Source: Nautilus pompilius (lineage: Eukaryota > Mollusca > Cephalopoda > Nautilida > Nautilidae). Taken from it: a DNA stretch of 64,000 nucleotides. A model generated the notes under the pieces. The model ran no database searches. It was not told the DNA's origin and saw only the letters and a program-made list of their open reading frames with translations. Within the stretch, counting starts at the first letter, position 1. Each line of letters opens with the position of its first letter. Of the stretch, positions 15,201-30,300 are shown one piece after another. The stretch spans positions 186,001 to 250,000 of the forward strand of contig JACATO010001445.1 of the NCBI GenBank assembly GCA_018389105.1, in the 5' to 3' direction. Made by a program: the position numbers and the translations under genes.

Positions 15201-18200
15201 TGCAGAATTTCTTTTTGTTTTATGTATTATGGTACAATAATTATATCTTGCCACCAAATTTAGGACATTTGTTCCTTGAAGCCATCACCATTTAGTTTAG
15301 ATGTATTCCTAGCCTGGAACTATTAAAATAGTAAGCTTAGCATTTATCTTCTTCATCCCGCAAGGCATTTTGTTGGGTTGGTTTGTATGAACAAGTTTTG
15401 TTTCTTTATTTATTATTTTTTTTTTTTTGGCAGTCTCTTCAGTCTCTGTCCTACAAGAGGCAGAAGTAGTTCGTTGGGTATAAGTCGGGGTGGGGGTTTC
15501 ATAGCAGTTTTACTATATTTGCTTGCTTAAGCAGTTTAGAATTTTGGCCTTTTTAGCCTCAGTGAAGCAAATGCTCGAACCATCATTCCTTCAGTTACAG
15601 ATTCACTGCCAAGAATGATTAAATGAACACTGGATATGGTCTGAACCACCACCTAGTAGTAGTTTGATTTGTCATTAGACTCCTACCCTGCCCTGTATAG
15701 ACGCATTTTCGAGTGACATGCTGTAGTCTGGCTCCAGCAGCACACCGTGGCCTTGTTTAAATGATATCTTGCTTTATAGCAGAGAATAAAGTTCATTATT
15801 TTCATGTTGACTATATTACAAAAATGTCACTGAGGTTTTGCTGTATTTCATATGTAATAAGTATTACTGCACTGTGGGAATTTTCTCTTGAAGATCACTG
15901 ATGTCACCATCCCACTCAGGGTAGGGGTTATTTCCCCTTTGAAAATTAATTGAAATTAATTAATACAATAGTTGGCATTCATCTTTGTTATTTCTCGGTA
16001 TTTTGCTGAGAAGTTATAGCCCCTGTCTCATGGCATTTTCCAAGTGCTAAAATACTTCATCAGATCTCTGATTTTTGGCCCCCCCCTTTTTTTTAATAAT
16101 AGTAATTGTAGATTTTTGGTGTATTGATTTATGTGGAGCCATTGGCACATTCTTGGTAATTTTATTATTGATAAAACAAAATTAGAAGGTTAGTCGCAGC
16201 TTTTCCCACCACAGTATTAGCGGTAACAGAACTAGCTATTAGAACCGTTGGGGTTTAGTCTTGAGGAGGTCTGTCTTTTTCACACACAGCTATTTTTTTC
16301 CTTTTCCTAATGGATGTTTCTATCCCCTGGAATTTTTGAATGGCTGGAGCTGGCCACTGTAATCTTGTCAGCATTTCAGCCTATCACGTGACTGATAGGT
16401 GTGGCTAGTTGCTTGCTTGCTTGCTTAGTGGGTCTCCTGGTCTCAAGGTATTACTCACACGATTCTCCCAAGGGAGGGAGGGAGGTAGGGGAGAGAGAGA
16501 GAGAGAGCCATACTCACTTTAGTAACTGACCTCACTGTGGGTTTTAATGTTTTTGAAAAGTATCTCAGCAACGCTGGCTGGGAACAGTGCTGTCCCAATA
16601 GATTTGTTGGCATCACCATGGGGGCCATGATTTGGCTTGGTTGGTCATGAAAGACTGCGCACCACTCCAGGAAAAGGGAGACTTGATCTACCCTTATTGT
16701 GGTCCTTTGCAGCCAGTATATTGAAAGTAACCATCAAAGTTTTTTTTTTCTTTCCACTTTTGTCTTAAGTGTTTCGGTGTTAAATTTTCTTTCGTGACCT
16801 TTAGCAGTTAACCAATCAAAAGCACACTTTTATCAGGTTTCGGCATGTGTCAGGTTATGTAATAATAAAGACAAACTGATAACAGATCGGAGTGGCTTTC
16901 TTTACAACAAATTTGGCTGGCCACAATATACTTGGCCTGCAGTAGTGAGACAGTTAAGAAACAAAAGAAGGTAGTTTTGCAGCACTAAGTACATCGCAAC
17001 AGATGAATCTTAACCTTTTTTTTTGGTTTTCATTCATGGTTTTGGCAAAGTCAATTAACAAAAAAACTGATTATATGTATCAAGTTAAAAACTTTAGAAA
17101 AAAGAACTGCATCCCTGATTGTATATCTAGCTAATGAACAGTAGCTCTGGTAGTTCAGCACCTTGTGGATCCAGGCTATTTCTTTTGGTTATTGGCCAAA
17201 AGTATCACCCATCCCCCTTTGCCATTGCCATTTCACTAGTGTAGGTTTACTCTGGGTACTTTGTTTGACTTCTCTCTCTCTCTCTCAATCAGCGGGTTCT
17301 TTCGTTAGGATGACTGGATCTGCGGATGTATCAGGCACCTTTTGTCAATCTCCATCATTGCTTGTGGTACTATACAACCCCAGCCACTCTTCTGGCTTCC
17401 AATGAGTAAGCGTGGGATACAAACAACTCTCAAAAGAAGATGTGGTTTTAGTATTACTTTTTGGCTTGGTCGGTTGGTAGGTTGATTACCAGGTCTTCCA
17501 GGAATGTACCTTTTTATTACCCATCTCCAGTGAGTTTGACATCTTGAATGGTTGGATCTTTATTTATATAGTTGTATGCTAATGTGTAAGAATCTTTCAT
17601 TGTGTAGTGTTTGTGATTTTTATATGATATATGTAGAAAACAAGAAAAGTACAGTACCCGTCAAAAGTCTGGACATATACAAAATTGGAATATTTCTAAA
17701 AAATATTAGCGGAAAACCTTTATTCAGGTGTAGGTAAACAACATATGCTTATTGTTCACAAATGTAAGAAATGGGAAAAGTTTCATGACAAAACCACGGT
17801 GTCAAGGGATAACAATAGACAAATACGTATTCATACATATACCAACCATGTTCATAGTGTTTAACAAGTGAAATATTTTGCCATGATGTATAATCTAGGT
17901 AGCTAAGGGAATTTTTGGTGGTATCCTCAGACTTATGACCAGCACTGCATTGTGTCTCTCCCCTTATGAATTCTTCATTGATGTCTTCTCATCTCATTAC
18001 CCTGATTAAGTAAATAGAGCAGAGCTAAAAATGACTGTTAGTGAAATGTTTCTGTTGAGAACCAAACCAGTATTAATGGAGGATTTGCAATCCAACTAAA
18101 AATCTGAAGAATTGAAAACATAAGAAGAAAACAAAAGTTGGAATGTGGTATAGGGTAGTTTTTTTTTTGTCAGATCACTAGGAGAAAGGGTGGATGGGGG

Positions 18201-19311
18201 GTTTGAATGACCATTACCAAGCCGTCAGACCTTGTTCAGGCAGTCTCAATGATGAGAAGCAGGAGCTCTTTCTCCTTGGGATCTCATAGCCAAACAGATG
18301 GGGACAAATTAAGGCTATTTAGGGGTGAAACCCTTTCCATTCTTTTTGGTGTCTGTGCTGGTGACAGCCAGCCTATCAGCATTTAAGGGTCTCTGATGTC
18401 CTGGTTTCAGGGTATTTTGAGTGGTTTTCCCTGGCTTTAATTCCCTAAAGGGCCCCAAATTCTCTCTCTTGCTCTTTTAGTTGCCAATTTGGAAGTTGTG
18501 GGGATTGTGTGATGAGGTTGGGGATGATAAAAGATTGAATTAAGAGAGCTATGTGGGTGCATAGACTTTAATCATGAAAAGATAGAAAGAATGTGTGAGT
18601 GAGTGAGAGAGGGGATTTAAAAAAAAATGTAGACCACTGACTTAACTGATATTAAGAGATGCTTAGTTTCCTTGCTTATATATGTATATGTGTATACTGG
18701 CACTCAAAATTAGTTACCATACCAAAACACTTAATGTCTGCCTCTTTTAACATTATACTATTAATCAAATATGCATTATTTTAGCGAAAAAAACCCCCTT
18801 AAAAATCAGATGAACTATGCATCAGAACATGTAAGCTATTAACTGGGTGATGCTGTAGTCCGGTGGTTGATCTACTAGGCTGAGGACAGCCAGATGTTTC
18901 TTCTGGGTTTTGTGGTTTCTTCCCACATCCTTAACTGAAGAGTTCAGCAACATTACCAAAATACCTCAGGGTCATTTTTTGATTGCTTGATGGTAATTGC
19001 TGGCATTGCAGAAGATTGCGATCTTTCTCCTTTTCTTGGAATCCCATTAATTTTTTTAAAAAAGAAACATCTAGCCATTAAGTAAATAACCCAGCAAGAC
19101 AACTCCGTACTTTGTATAAAAGTAAAAAAAAAACAGAGGAATGGTTACAGCCAACTTGATGTGACTTGGGAGATGAGGAAGAATAGGATGAGTAAATAAT
19201 CGGAAAGAAGAAAATATTTGTAAAGGAGATTGTTGAAGTAAGAGAATTTTTGTTTTCACAATTGTGGAAATACTTGATTGCCATCATTTTGTAAATAAGA
19301 CAAAAACAGAC

Positions 19312-19359
<48 letters not shown>

Positions 19360-19619
19360 TATTATTATTATTATCATTTGCTTTGCTAACTTGTGTTGTT
19401 TCTGCGAAATGTCGAGCAACTTGTCTGCTAACAGCTAGAAGTGCTGACAGCTTCGGTAGAGGTGAAATCCACACATGGCAGTGATTTCTGGCGAAGAAAT
19501 TGAGCCGCCTGATGGTTCAAAAAAACTGACCGCTCTTCCTTGTACAACTTCTTCAGCTTGTTTGAAGCAGAGATCTTATCAGCTGAAGCTCACACCCGTA
19601 GATTTGCTGACAGTCTTCC

Positions 19620-19657
<38 letters not shown>

Positions 19658-22600
19658 CGTAAGTTTTTCTCCGGCTGAAGGTGGCAGCCACAAATGTTTC
19701 ATGAAACTCTCCAGTTAGCGAAGTGTTGAGAACATTACATTCCGACCTTCAACCAGCAAACTGACGGACTGTTATGCATTTCGAGCAGCACCCTTGGAGC
19801 TCATCTGAAAGTGGGATTCTATCAGGGCTGACACTCAGAACAGCTCACGGAGCCTGACAGGGCTCTATAAACACGTTTTGTATTATTGTAATCCCCATTA
19901 TAAAAGGAGGCGACGGGAGCTTGCAAGGGACAGAAGTCCGTTTTTGAAACCCCTCCGTCTTTCTGGTAAGCTGTTAAAAAAAAATCCAGACTGATTGACC
20001 AGAATGGTTATGACATTTAAAAAAAAAGAGTCTTTGCAGCAGGGAATATGTATGTAAAACAACAACGTGCCAAGGAGAACTGATTCTTTCAGTAAAGACA
20101 AAGAGACGTAAAGTTATTACAACGGTTTAGAAGACTAGCCTCCTTCCACCAGGGGGTTGTATTGGTAAGCTAATGAATCTACCAGCAGAAAGCAAAATTC
20201 GTCAACAGAAGAAAATTTTCCACTAATATTAAAGTGAATCTTTACATCCAAAACCACAGTTTTCTTGTATTTTGGAACATAGTTGTCGCGCACAGAACAA
20301 CACAAAAAAAATAGCAAATTATTATTATTATTTTTTTTTTTTTTTTGAAAATGATTCAAAATTGCCTATTTTGAGCACTTTCAAAGTACCAGTCTTCATA
20401 CTCATTGGTTAAGATTTATAGTGAGGGGCTTTCTTCCTAATGTTGATATCCCCATTCATCTTCCTAACAAACATCGCTGGATTAAATCCACCTACTTTGA
20501 GGGATCCCAACTGTTTGTTCTAGTGAAATCTATTCGTACAGAGAACACCTGATGACACGAGACTGGAAAGTCCCTCTCACTCATCAGATTAGATGGCCAG
20601 AACTGGCAAGACTTCCGCCATGCCAAGGAAATCATGTGGCAGGAAATGAGAGGCGATAAGAGTTTAACTTTGCTTCTATCCATTGAGTACGCTAGTTAGT
20701 GGTAAGAAGTCACTATAGAATAATCATCTTTATGAGGGAGTCTTTTATGTTTATTAAAGATTCTTGATCTTACCATGTCCTTCCACTCTCCTTTAGGCCG
20801 ACTTATAGCATGCATTTTCTTTTTATTTATTTTTTTGGCACAACCTCTTCATCTACCATTTAGCAGGGGAGGTAACTTAAGATTTTTGAAAACATGAAAC
20901 ATTGGATTTAGATTTTTTTTTTCTTTTGGAAAAGCAAAATTTGGCTTTATCTTCTTGACATCATTAAGTAGGTATTTTCACAATTGAAAACAATAGTTAA
21001 AAACCACATTTGGCACTTTTTTGTTTTTTTTTTCTCAGATCAGTTTAACATTTTACCATCTAAAGAGAAGGTAACTTGGAATTTCATGTAGACTGGGGAG
21101 GGAATAAAGTAAAATGCTTTATTTGGTAGAATGATTACTTATAATATACCATTAGTAAGACATTTTTGAACTTGGGATTGAAATGTTTTGGATTATTCTG
21201 CCGTAAATTCTCTCAGTGGGCGATATTTCATGTTTAACTCATCTCTGTTTAATGAAGCAGTGTACTTGATGAATGAACCCTGTTTTGTACTTGTAATAAT
21301 TGTTTCAGACTTAATCTTGTCATTATGTGGTCTGGAAAATGTAAGTCATCAATTAGCATTCCTGTTGATCCCAGTGACTCTGCCAACATCTGGGACAGGC
21401 CGAGTGTTCCTTACTGATCTGGAGTTGCCATGCTTAGAGCATGCAGCACTTTCCAGTGAGGGCTGCAACAGACAAGGTAACTTACCCTGGGGTTAGCACT
21501 ACTCCTGCAGCCACTGGGAAGAGGAGTCATAACTCAATCGGCGACTGGCTGCTACTTCTCTCTGCTCTCAACAGGTGTGGTGGTGCCAGATGTAAGCTTT
21601 GAGAAAGCATTGATGATCATGTCTTCAAGCAGCATCAGCTGGGAGTCATTACCAGAGGGGAGCCTGAGGAAGTTGCTGGAGAGGGGAGAAGAGTTGTATG
21701 TACTCTTATGTTGCAAGTTGAAGTTGAAGGGTTAAAAAGAAATTTATATATTTTTATTTTTTTATTTTGGTAAACCTTTTTGTTTGCATGATGTTTTTCA
21801 GAAATCCTACAGTTTTCCAATTTTTTTAAAGCAAAAAAAAAAAGAAATTGCATATGAATTGCATAGAATCTCATTTCTGTGAATTAGCTTGCCTGGTTGC
21901 AAGACAGAATTTAAACTCATGGCATGAAGAAATTTCCTTGCCTTTCTTAGTTTATTTTCCAAAGTATTACAGCAATATTCTCCGTTAGTGAGTGCTTAAG
22001 TATAGAAGAGTAAGATTTGATTTGGATTATTGGTAATGGGCAGTAATAGGAAAGGAACTGCAAGCTAATATAAGATAATTCATCAAGTATAAGGGAAGAT
22101 GTTTAGATGAAAGCATGAAAATGTATTATGTGATTGTAAAACGACGCCTTTTTACATGTGGATTTTTGAGTCGTGAGATTATATACACGAAACTACATAG
22201 ACTAGAAATTGATTTATGTTTGCAATGTGGGAAATTTCGTTGGTGAGTTCACCAGTGTGGTTGTCATTGTGCCTTTAAAGTTACTTGCTGATTATCTTGG
22301 TAGTTAAAAAGGATGTGGATCTATGCAGTACGCTCACAGATTGTGGGACTGGACTGCACCTTGCCAGCAATGTGGGTTCTCTCTAGGTCTGTTCTGCAAC
22401 TCTGGATTTTTTCTGGGGTATTCCAGTTTCCCTCCACACTAATCAGAGGAGTTATGTGTTCTCCTTTGAGATCGAACTATCACACACCATACAACTGCAA
22501 GATGGTAACAGTATTCCAGCGGTAAGAAAAGCTTTTTTTCAGACACGTTTAGATTTTTTTTTTCTATATTGTTTCCTAACTTAAAATCTATACTAATCTT

Positions 22601-24261
22601 CACGTACAATCCGAAGCTGGTTTCTGTCTCCCAATAATTTAGGAAATCCTTCCCACAATGCAATCCTTTAAAAGAAAAGCTCCCTCCTAATTGTCTACAA
22701 GTGGAACAGTTGGTGAAATAAATGTCTGCCATATTGGTTTGATAGCTAAATGCTCAGAAGCTATGCGGCGATTCAGACCCAGTCATGAATTTTCGTACCG
22801 TTCTGTTGTGGCGAAGGTTTTCTAAGTTACCAGCAGGATGGCTGCTCACATGGGCTCTCTGAAGGCAGGTCTGGTAAAAGCTGATTAGTTCTTTCAGTTG
22901 TTGGTAAAACCACGGAGAATATTACGTTTCAATTCCCTCCCCACCCAGCAGCCAAGTTTATGGAGATTTTAAAATGTAAGGTTTTGTTAAATTACTACCA
23001 TGCCAGATATTTAAATAACAAGCCTTAAATGAAAAAAAAAAAGGGGGGGGGGGCAAGGGAGGGAAGTCAGAATTTTATTATTATTTATTCTCTCTCTCTC
23101 TCTCTCTTTTAGGTGTCCATACAATAATCAGCTTTTCCTTGTTTCTTCAGCAATTTAAAAAAAAAAAAAAAATTGTGCTTCCTTTAGATTTGTTTTCTGC
23201 CTGTACCGGTGTCACTTGTTTAAATATCTTTGAAATCAGTACATCTAATTCTAGATACATTTGTGTGTGTGAGTGAGAATCTGTTTTAGATAAATTACAT
23301 ATTGTTAGAGTTATTTAGGTAATGATCAAAGATTTATATGGTTTGTATATATATATATATATGTGGTGTGTGTGTGTGTGGTGTTTCACTTAGGTGGGGT
23401 TTATATGCAGTGCTTTGTGTACATTGGAGTGGAGTTTATTCTCTTTCTCCCCCTTTCCCAACTCACCTGGCCCCTATTAGGTGTAAAAGAAAAAAAAAAA
23501 GAACACAATGGCAGTACGCATTCTTCAATGTCAGGTTTGGGCCCTGAAAACATTTCCAGTATGTCTTTCAAGCATTCTGAGTTTCATTAAGTTTGCTTTT
23601 CTTTCTTTTTTTCTTAAAGATGTGTATTTAACTGTCGTGAGACGGCTGCCTCTTCGAGTTAACAGCAGACATCTTGACCGACATAAGTGTTTAACCGCAG
23701 ATTCCTGTCTACGACAGAAACTTAGTGAAATAGAAGAAATGATGGTCGCTTGTTTATACCTTTGACACAGCCATGCCATGCATAATCCACCTCGTTATTG
23801 CTCTTCTAGCTATGAGTTTTTTTATCACATGTTTTGGGGCAATGTTCTTTTCCTCTTTCAAATTCCCTCCACCCACCTTTGTATTTTCCATTTTATTCTC
23901 GAGATCCACATTCAAGATGAACAATGAGGCAGTTATTGCGACTATGTCCTTAATCCATGTGTTGAGGTACTGACAGCTTAAGAAACAATACAAATTAGTG
24001 TCTGGCTGCCAAAATTGCAACAGACAGTGTAACCAGCTCCTTACACATTCCTCCTTAATAGGGGAAACTATTTTCTGTGATTACTTCCACACTATTTATG
24101 ACTTTCTGTATTGGACATGATTACTTTGTCTCCCCCTTTTTAAGAAGTTTCCAGCTGGGCAGACTATTGGGGAAGTTGACCTGGGAAAGGAGGAATCAGT
24201 GAATGTATCTGGTGCTGGGTACACTTTACATTATTCCTAACTTGTTTCTGCCATCTTCGGA

Positions 24262-24306
<45 letters not shown>

Positions 24307-27300
24307 TATTATTATTATTATTATAACACAAGAAAGAATGAGTTTTGCTTTCCCACATCTGGTTTGATTCTGCTTATAACTAGCTTTAATAGAGATACAA
24401 GTATGAAATTGTTTATGTCCTAAAAATTCATTACCCACAGGCAGGAAATGGTTTTCCTTTTGAGGGTAGGAGGAGTCATAAGTAAATTTCGTTGTTGAAA
24501 CCTAGGTCTACTGTAAAAGAAATGACAAAAAAAAAAGACTCTTTAATTAACCCTCTACTTGTCAGTAGGCTGATGCTGTCCTAATTAGTTACTTTAATAT
24601 ATTTGATGTCTGCTGCAGTTAAATGAGGATGTACTTTGATATATTCTGCTCTAAAATATTAATTTCATACCAACTTAGCTGTGTGCGCGTCATTAATGCT
24701 CATTGTGTGTGTTTGAAGTTTCAGTTACTGCCGTGTTTATTTAAATCATTTCTAACTTAACGCGGGCCATCCTAATCAAATTAGTCGTGGTATATGTTTG
24801 TTGTTATTTCTTGAAGAGAAAAAAAAAAAAATGCTTCTGATGCAGTGATGTGTTTAGAGGTTCAAATGTTGTAAGTAAATTTCAGGGTCTTTGGTGATTC
24901 ATGGTTGTGCAGAAATGGGAAATATTGGGCCATACTCCATGTGCTGCCTCAACCTTTGGCCTGCTTAATCATCTAACTGCAGATCAGCGTATTACTTCCA
25001 TTTCACCTATGGATAGATTGTAGGTGTTTTTTTAAAAACTTTGTCAACTTAAATTTCTGGGCTTGACTAACAAGAATTTGGAAGCAGAGCTGAGATCTGG
25101 TGCTACTTCACTCCTTGACAGATTTTGATACCATAAAATATTAATCACTGAATGCTGTAGGGAACTGCAACTTAACTGAATATGTTACTTCTACAGGATT
25201 TATTATTTTAAACAGCAATTATTAATAAAGCATTAATATTTAGTTCTATGTGTTATCATCGGTGATTGTGTATGGTACAAATGCTTTGTTTAATTGTTCT
25301 GTATATTTTTTTGTTTTTAAGTGCGTTGTGCCATAAGATGTCAAATTAACAGTAACTGTAAGGGAAATTGCTTATATACAGTATTGGAAATAATTATGGA
25401 TGTCTAAATAATGGGTAATTGCAACTGAGAGATTTATATAATACATAAACAATGTATTATTACAGAAAATATACAAAAACAAAATAAATACGTTGTAGAA
25501 TGCACTAATATTTTGGTATGTGAGCTCTTTGCTTTATATAGAGCAGACACCTTGTTTTCATGCCCTACACAGACTACCAATGTATGATTGTTGAATGCTT
25601 TTCCAACTCTTCGTAGCACTCTTCATAATTCTTCCAAGGTGTTTGGTTGTTGGCTGACTTTCTCAATAGCCATATAACCACAGTTATGTTCACATCAGGA
25701 TTTTGTGCAAGCTAAGGCATCTTCATGAGTGATCCTTCAGCCACTTTACGTTCCACATGGTCTTTCACTACATTAGCTGTACGGTTTTGATCTTTGTCAT
25801 GTTGGAAGATGGACCCCTGCCCAATGAGTTGTCATCTTAAGGGAATAGCAGGCAGTCAGTATTCCCTTGATTTGATGCAAGTCTTTAACCACACTAGTAT
25901 TGATCCATCCCCATGCTTCACTGTCGCTGTTGTACACTGACTGTTAACCACTCCTTGGTTTACCTCCAAGCAAACTGCTGCTTATTATTGCCAAACAGCT
26001 GAAACTCTGAGTCAATCTGTAAAGAACATCTTCCAGGTTTAGTAATTCCGCTACTTCATTTCTGTTGCTTATTTCAGGCTCACTGTTTGGTTGTTTGCTG
26101 TCCTTAGCAAATGTTTTTGGGCAGCTACACGTCCATCGAAATCACTGTTCTTGAAGAAATGCTGATAACCATAGTTGCGGCTGTGTCATTTGCAAGATTT
26201 CCATTGGCTTGTTGTCTGTCACATAGAGAACATACCATGAGATACTTAACATCACTTTTGGTGACTTTAACTTTCTCTCTCTCTCTCCCTTGTTTCTATC
26301 GTTAACAGTGTCATTTTTGTGTGTCCGCCTCAGAATTTTACATGGAGTAGCCTTCACCATCTAGGGCATTGATTCCTATGTGCTGGTGATGCGATATTTC
26401 TTTCTCAGGAGCCATAGTACTTACTTCTCATTCACCACAGTCTGATAACATTGCTGCCTGTACTTTCAGTCACGCAGGTATGACACCTGATTGCTTCCCT
26501 GACAACCAGTCGTTCTACTACTTGCACACACACAGCTACAGTCAGGTGCGAATAAGTTGGCTAAGGTAAACAGATCTGGCTGATGTTTAGAAATCGATAT
26601 TCCCTAACTAGGAGTGTCCAGCCCTGACTGACTGACTTTAAATTCTATGTGTCTCTTGATGTTTGGCAAAGGATTTTGATGAGAAAGATCTTTCATTTTT
26701 CTCATTCTGAATGAGTCAGCTACTGACAGCAGATATAGCTGTTTCTATTATAAAGTTTGTGTTATTTTTTTCAGTTTCATCAGAGAGCTTAACAAAATTC
26801 AGAGACTTGATGTCAGTAGGCATTCCAAAGGTTTAAATTGGCCCTTCCACTCACATGATAAACACTTGATAGCAAACTATAGAACCAGTGCAGGCTAAAG
26901 GAAGCATTAGACACCAATTGCCATGAATGGATAATAGGTTGGGGGGGGGTTCATAGTTTGTAAATTGGAGGCAGGTAAAAAGCCAGCAGGATGGACAACT
27001 GTTAACAGAGTAATTTCCCAGTTGAATAGAAGCCATTAGACAAACTGTTAATGTATATATCCTGGATGCCCAAAGGCAACAGAATGGGGTGTTAAACCTT
27101 AACAATCAGCTGCAAATGTGGCAGAATATGCAGGAATCCATGAGAACTATCAGGTGTTATTTCTACTGCATGGGATACAGTGGAAGAGTGGCAAAATGAA
27201 AACCACACTTTATTCCACAATGCCAGATATCAACTGCTATGAATAACAAAAATGCTACTATACCCTTGTCTTTTAGAACATTTCTTCGTTCTGATGAGTC

Positions 27301-30300
27301 CAGGATTTTACAGACTTTAGACAATGGTCAAGTAGGGTGTCATGTCGTCCAGCACAGGAATTTTTATTTAACTATCTGCCAACCACATCGAAATATGCTA
27401 ATGTTTCATGTTAAGGTGTAGGGTAGAGTTTGGGCCATTGGAAAGTTACACCTGGTAGTCTGCAAAGCAACTAACTTCTTTGTGGCCTATTAACATTCAC
27501 TGAGTAGGACTTTTGTCTGTTTATGTGAATGGTCATCTGTCCAGTATTTTGTGGAAGATAGCATCATAGCTCACATTGCCCAGGCAATGCAAAGATAGAA
27601 AGAGAGTCAGAGTATCATAAATCTGCCACAACCTGGCCAGTCACTGGGCCAGTGGCCCCAGTACAGATTTTGTGCAAGAATCTGACTGCAATCTGGCAGA
27701 TGCTAATTTTTGCAGTAATATTTCTCCTTTAGAGACAGAGTTCATAGTCAGTCTTTATGTACAAGTCATGAATTCACTTTGGGCACAAAATTGTTCCAAC
27801 GCTCCATACCCGTTAGATATTGCTATCGTAAATTGCCAAGAACATAGCCAGTAATGTGCTTTTTTGATCTCTCTGGCCTCAGTCTACATCAGAAATACAA
27901 TTTCCTACTTTCACTGCTGAAAACTTTTGAGTTTGATTTTGGAGCCACATCCATCAGTCTCCTGGCTGGAACACATTCCACAGATTGTGCGGGCATATCT
28001 GTTACACGATACGCAACTTTGAATACCCATGTGTTCTTTTTTACGCAAACCAAGTAGTAAGTTGACTTCCAGTGGCATGATTTGTTTTGTTGTTTTAGGA
28101 GTAGTTTTGTCTTTATCAAGTTGAGCCTCTATGTTACTGCTGACAGATGGGGGTATTTTTTAAAAAAATTTTTGCTTTTTAAAAATCTTTTATCAATTTT
28201 AAGATGAGCAATAACTTCTTTGTGTAAATTAGAACTAGACAGATCAACATTTGCTTGATTGCTGGACACAGCCTTGTACAGAGTTTGTATACTTTGGTGA
28301 CAGGGTTGACTCCTCATCTCCTGGTTGTCTTGCTCCACAGAACCTTAATTTTGACTGTGGCCGAGCTCTGTTCCCATGGACAATATTTAGTTATGGCCAC
28401 ATTTCAGAGAGCTACTGACAAAATGATGTGAAAATTCTTTGCCATTGTTAGATTATAATACATCAGGTGTGCACAAAATAGTGGAAATATTTAAACAATA
28501 TGCAACTTTTCTTGCGGAGTTATTATACATAATAAATTTGTTCTCCCCATTGGGATTAGACTACATGTTGATGATGTTGACTTGGCATCTTGAGTTCTTT
28601 AAAAATCATGAGTTTTGAACACTAGACCCTTCTTGGGTGGTGAGTTCTTCAGTTGGCAAGGTTTCCAAAGCAGCAGATGTAACATAATTAACTCTCTTTG
28701 TGACATTTTTTGTATCTGAGTTATAATTCTCTCTATGCAAGCAGACATACTCAGCATGTCTGTTACAGATATGTGTATTGTGGAGGTTGTAGAATAACAA
28801 CTTGTGTGAGTAGTATCTAATTTTTTGCTAATACACCAATAACCGGCACATTAAGTTTCTCATTACTACTTACAACAATCACATTAAATCGATTCAAGCG
28901 ATAATAATGAAGTGATTCCTCCTTCACCTGCATCCAAACATTCCAACATTGTCATCAGGCAAAACAAAAAACAAAAACTAGAAGTGACACCTCAAAAGTA
29001 TCTGAACAACACAAAAGAATTGCATGCTGATGCATGCGGTTTTTAATTTGCAATGCACACACGTTGTCTTACCTGTGCATGCATGGAAAAACATGACAGA
29101 ATAATGTGGTGAGAAAACTACAATGTCTGGGCATTACTGACATTGGCCAGCCCACGTCTGAACTTGTTTGTTTTTAATAGATGTTTCAGACACTGGCTTG
29201 TCAGTTGGCCGGTACTGACAATGGCTGGCCACTGAGCACTGGTCAGTTTTGGGTTTTTGACATGAAATGTATGCCACCGCAGGAGGAGAACCGGGCAAAA
29301 AATATTTCCTGCGTATCATCTTTTTTTTTTTTTTTTTGATGTCTTCATCTCTTGTTGTGTAAAATGCTGTTCACATCATGCATGGCAACAAATCTACCAT
29401 TTCATTGGCATCGCAATACTAGGTGCATTGAAACTAAACTTTGCTGTAATGGTGCCTAGCCCAGTTTTCTTTGAACATCCCAAAGCATTTCTTGAAAAGG
29501 ATTTCAAGTTCATAGTGTTTTTTTACTTGCAGCAGCACTGCTAAAACACTTTCTCTGCCTCTCACATATGTTTTTCTTTTTCTAATGTGAAGATGACAAA
29601 ATTTGTAACCATGACAGATTCACTCACGCACATGATGGCACCAAAAAGAAAGTGATGTAGCTGCGATGTATTGAGTTGGCTTTTGGCTTCATGATTATGC
29701 AGATTTCCTGCACAGCAGAATCTCAGGTAGCATGTGCAAGACTGTCATTGAATATCACTTATGGCTCGACTATTGAAGGAGTACACGCATAACTGGACGT
29801 GGGGGTTTCTTAAACATCAGAAAGAACTGCGAAATCTTTTGCACTCCACCTACATTTGGAACCTGTAGGTTCCCCCTCCATCTCTGCAGAGTTTTGGAAG
29901 TCGAGGTGTACTCTGAAGGCCGGGAAACTATGAACGAAAGCAGGCAGTGTTGCCGATTGTTTTCCAAAGCTGCCGCCAATATTTGAATGGTAAACATTTT
30001 GGACAGTTTGCGATAGGCTAAAGATATACAAGTAAAAAAAAAAGCGGGCCAGAGGTTTTTATTCTGCTAAAATGAGAGATTGAAAAAATGTTTCCAGAAG
30101 TTCTTTCTTTCTTTTAATAATACATGCATCACCGAGGATTATGCTTTCCCAAACCATAATAGCCATGTATTGGTCTGCACAGAAGGTACACGGCGAGGAG
30201 CTACCTGTCTATTAGTAGCAGTAGTATATTGCATATATACAATATGCAGTGAAAACACATCTTTATCAATATTGCTGTGGGCAGGCTGACTTGATACATA

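Noticed and set aside
19078-19474. Frames encoding runs of Ile, Asn or Tyr
   Set aside because: Translation of the AAT/ATT microsatellite.
23508-23765. Plus-strand frame with VVRRLPLRVNSRHLD
   Set aside because: No known domain, sits deep in the AASDHPPT intron, and fits no required splice phase; likely chance.
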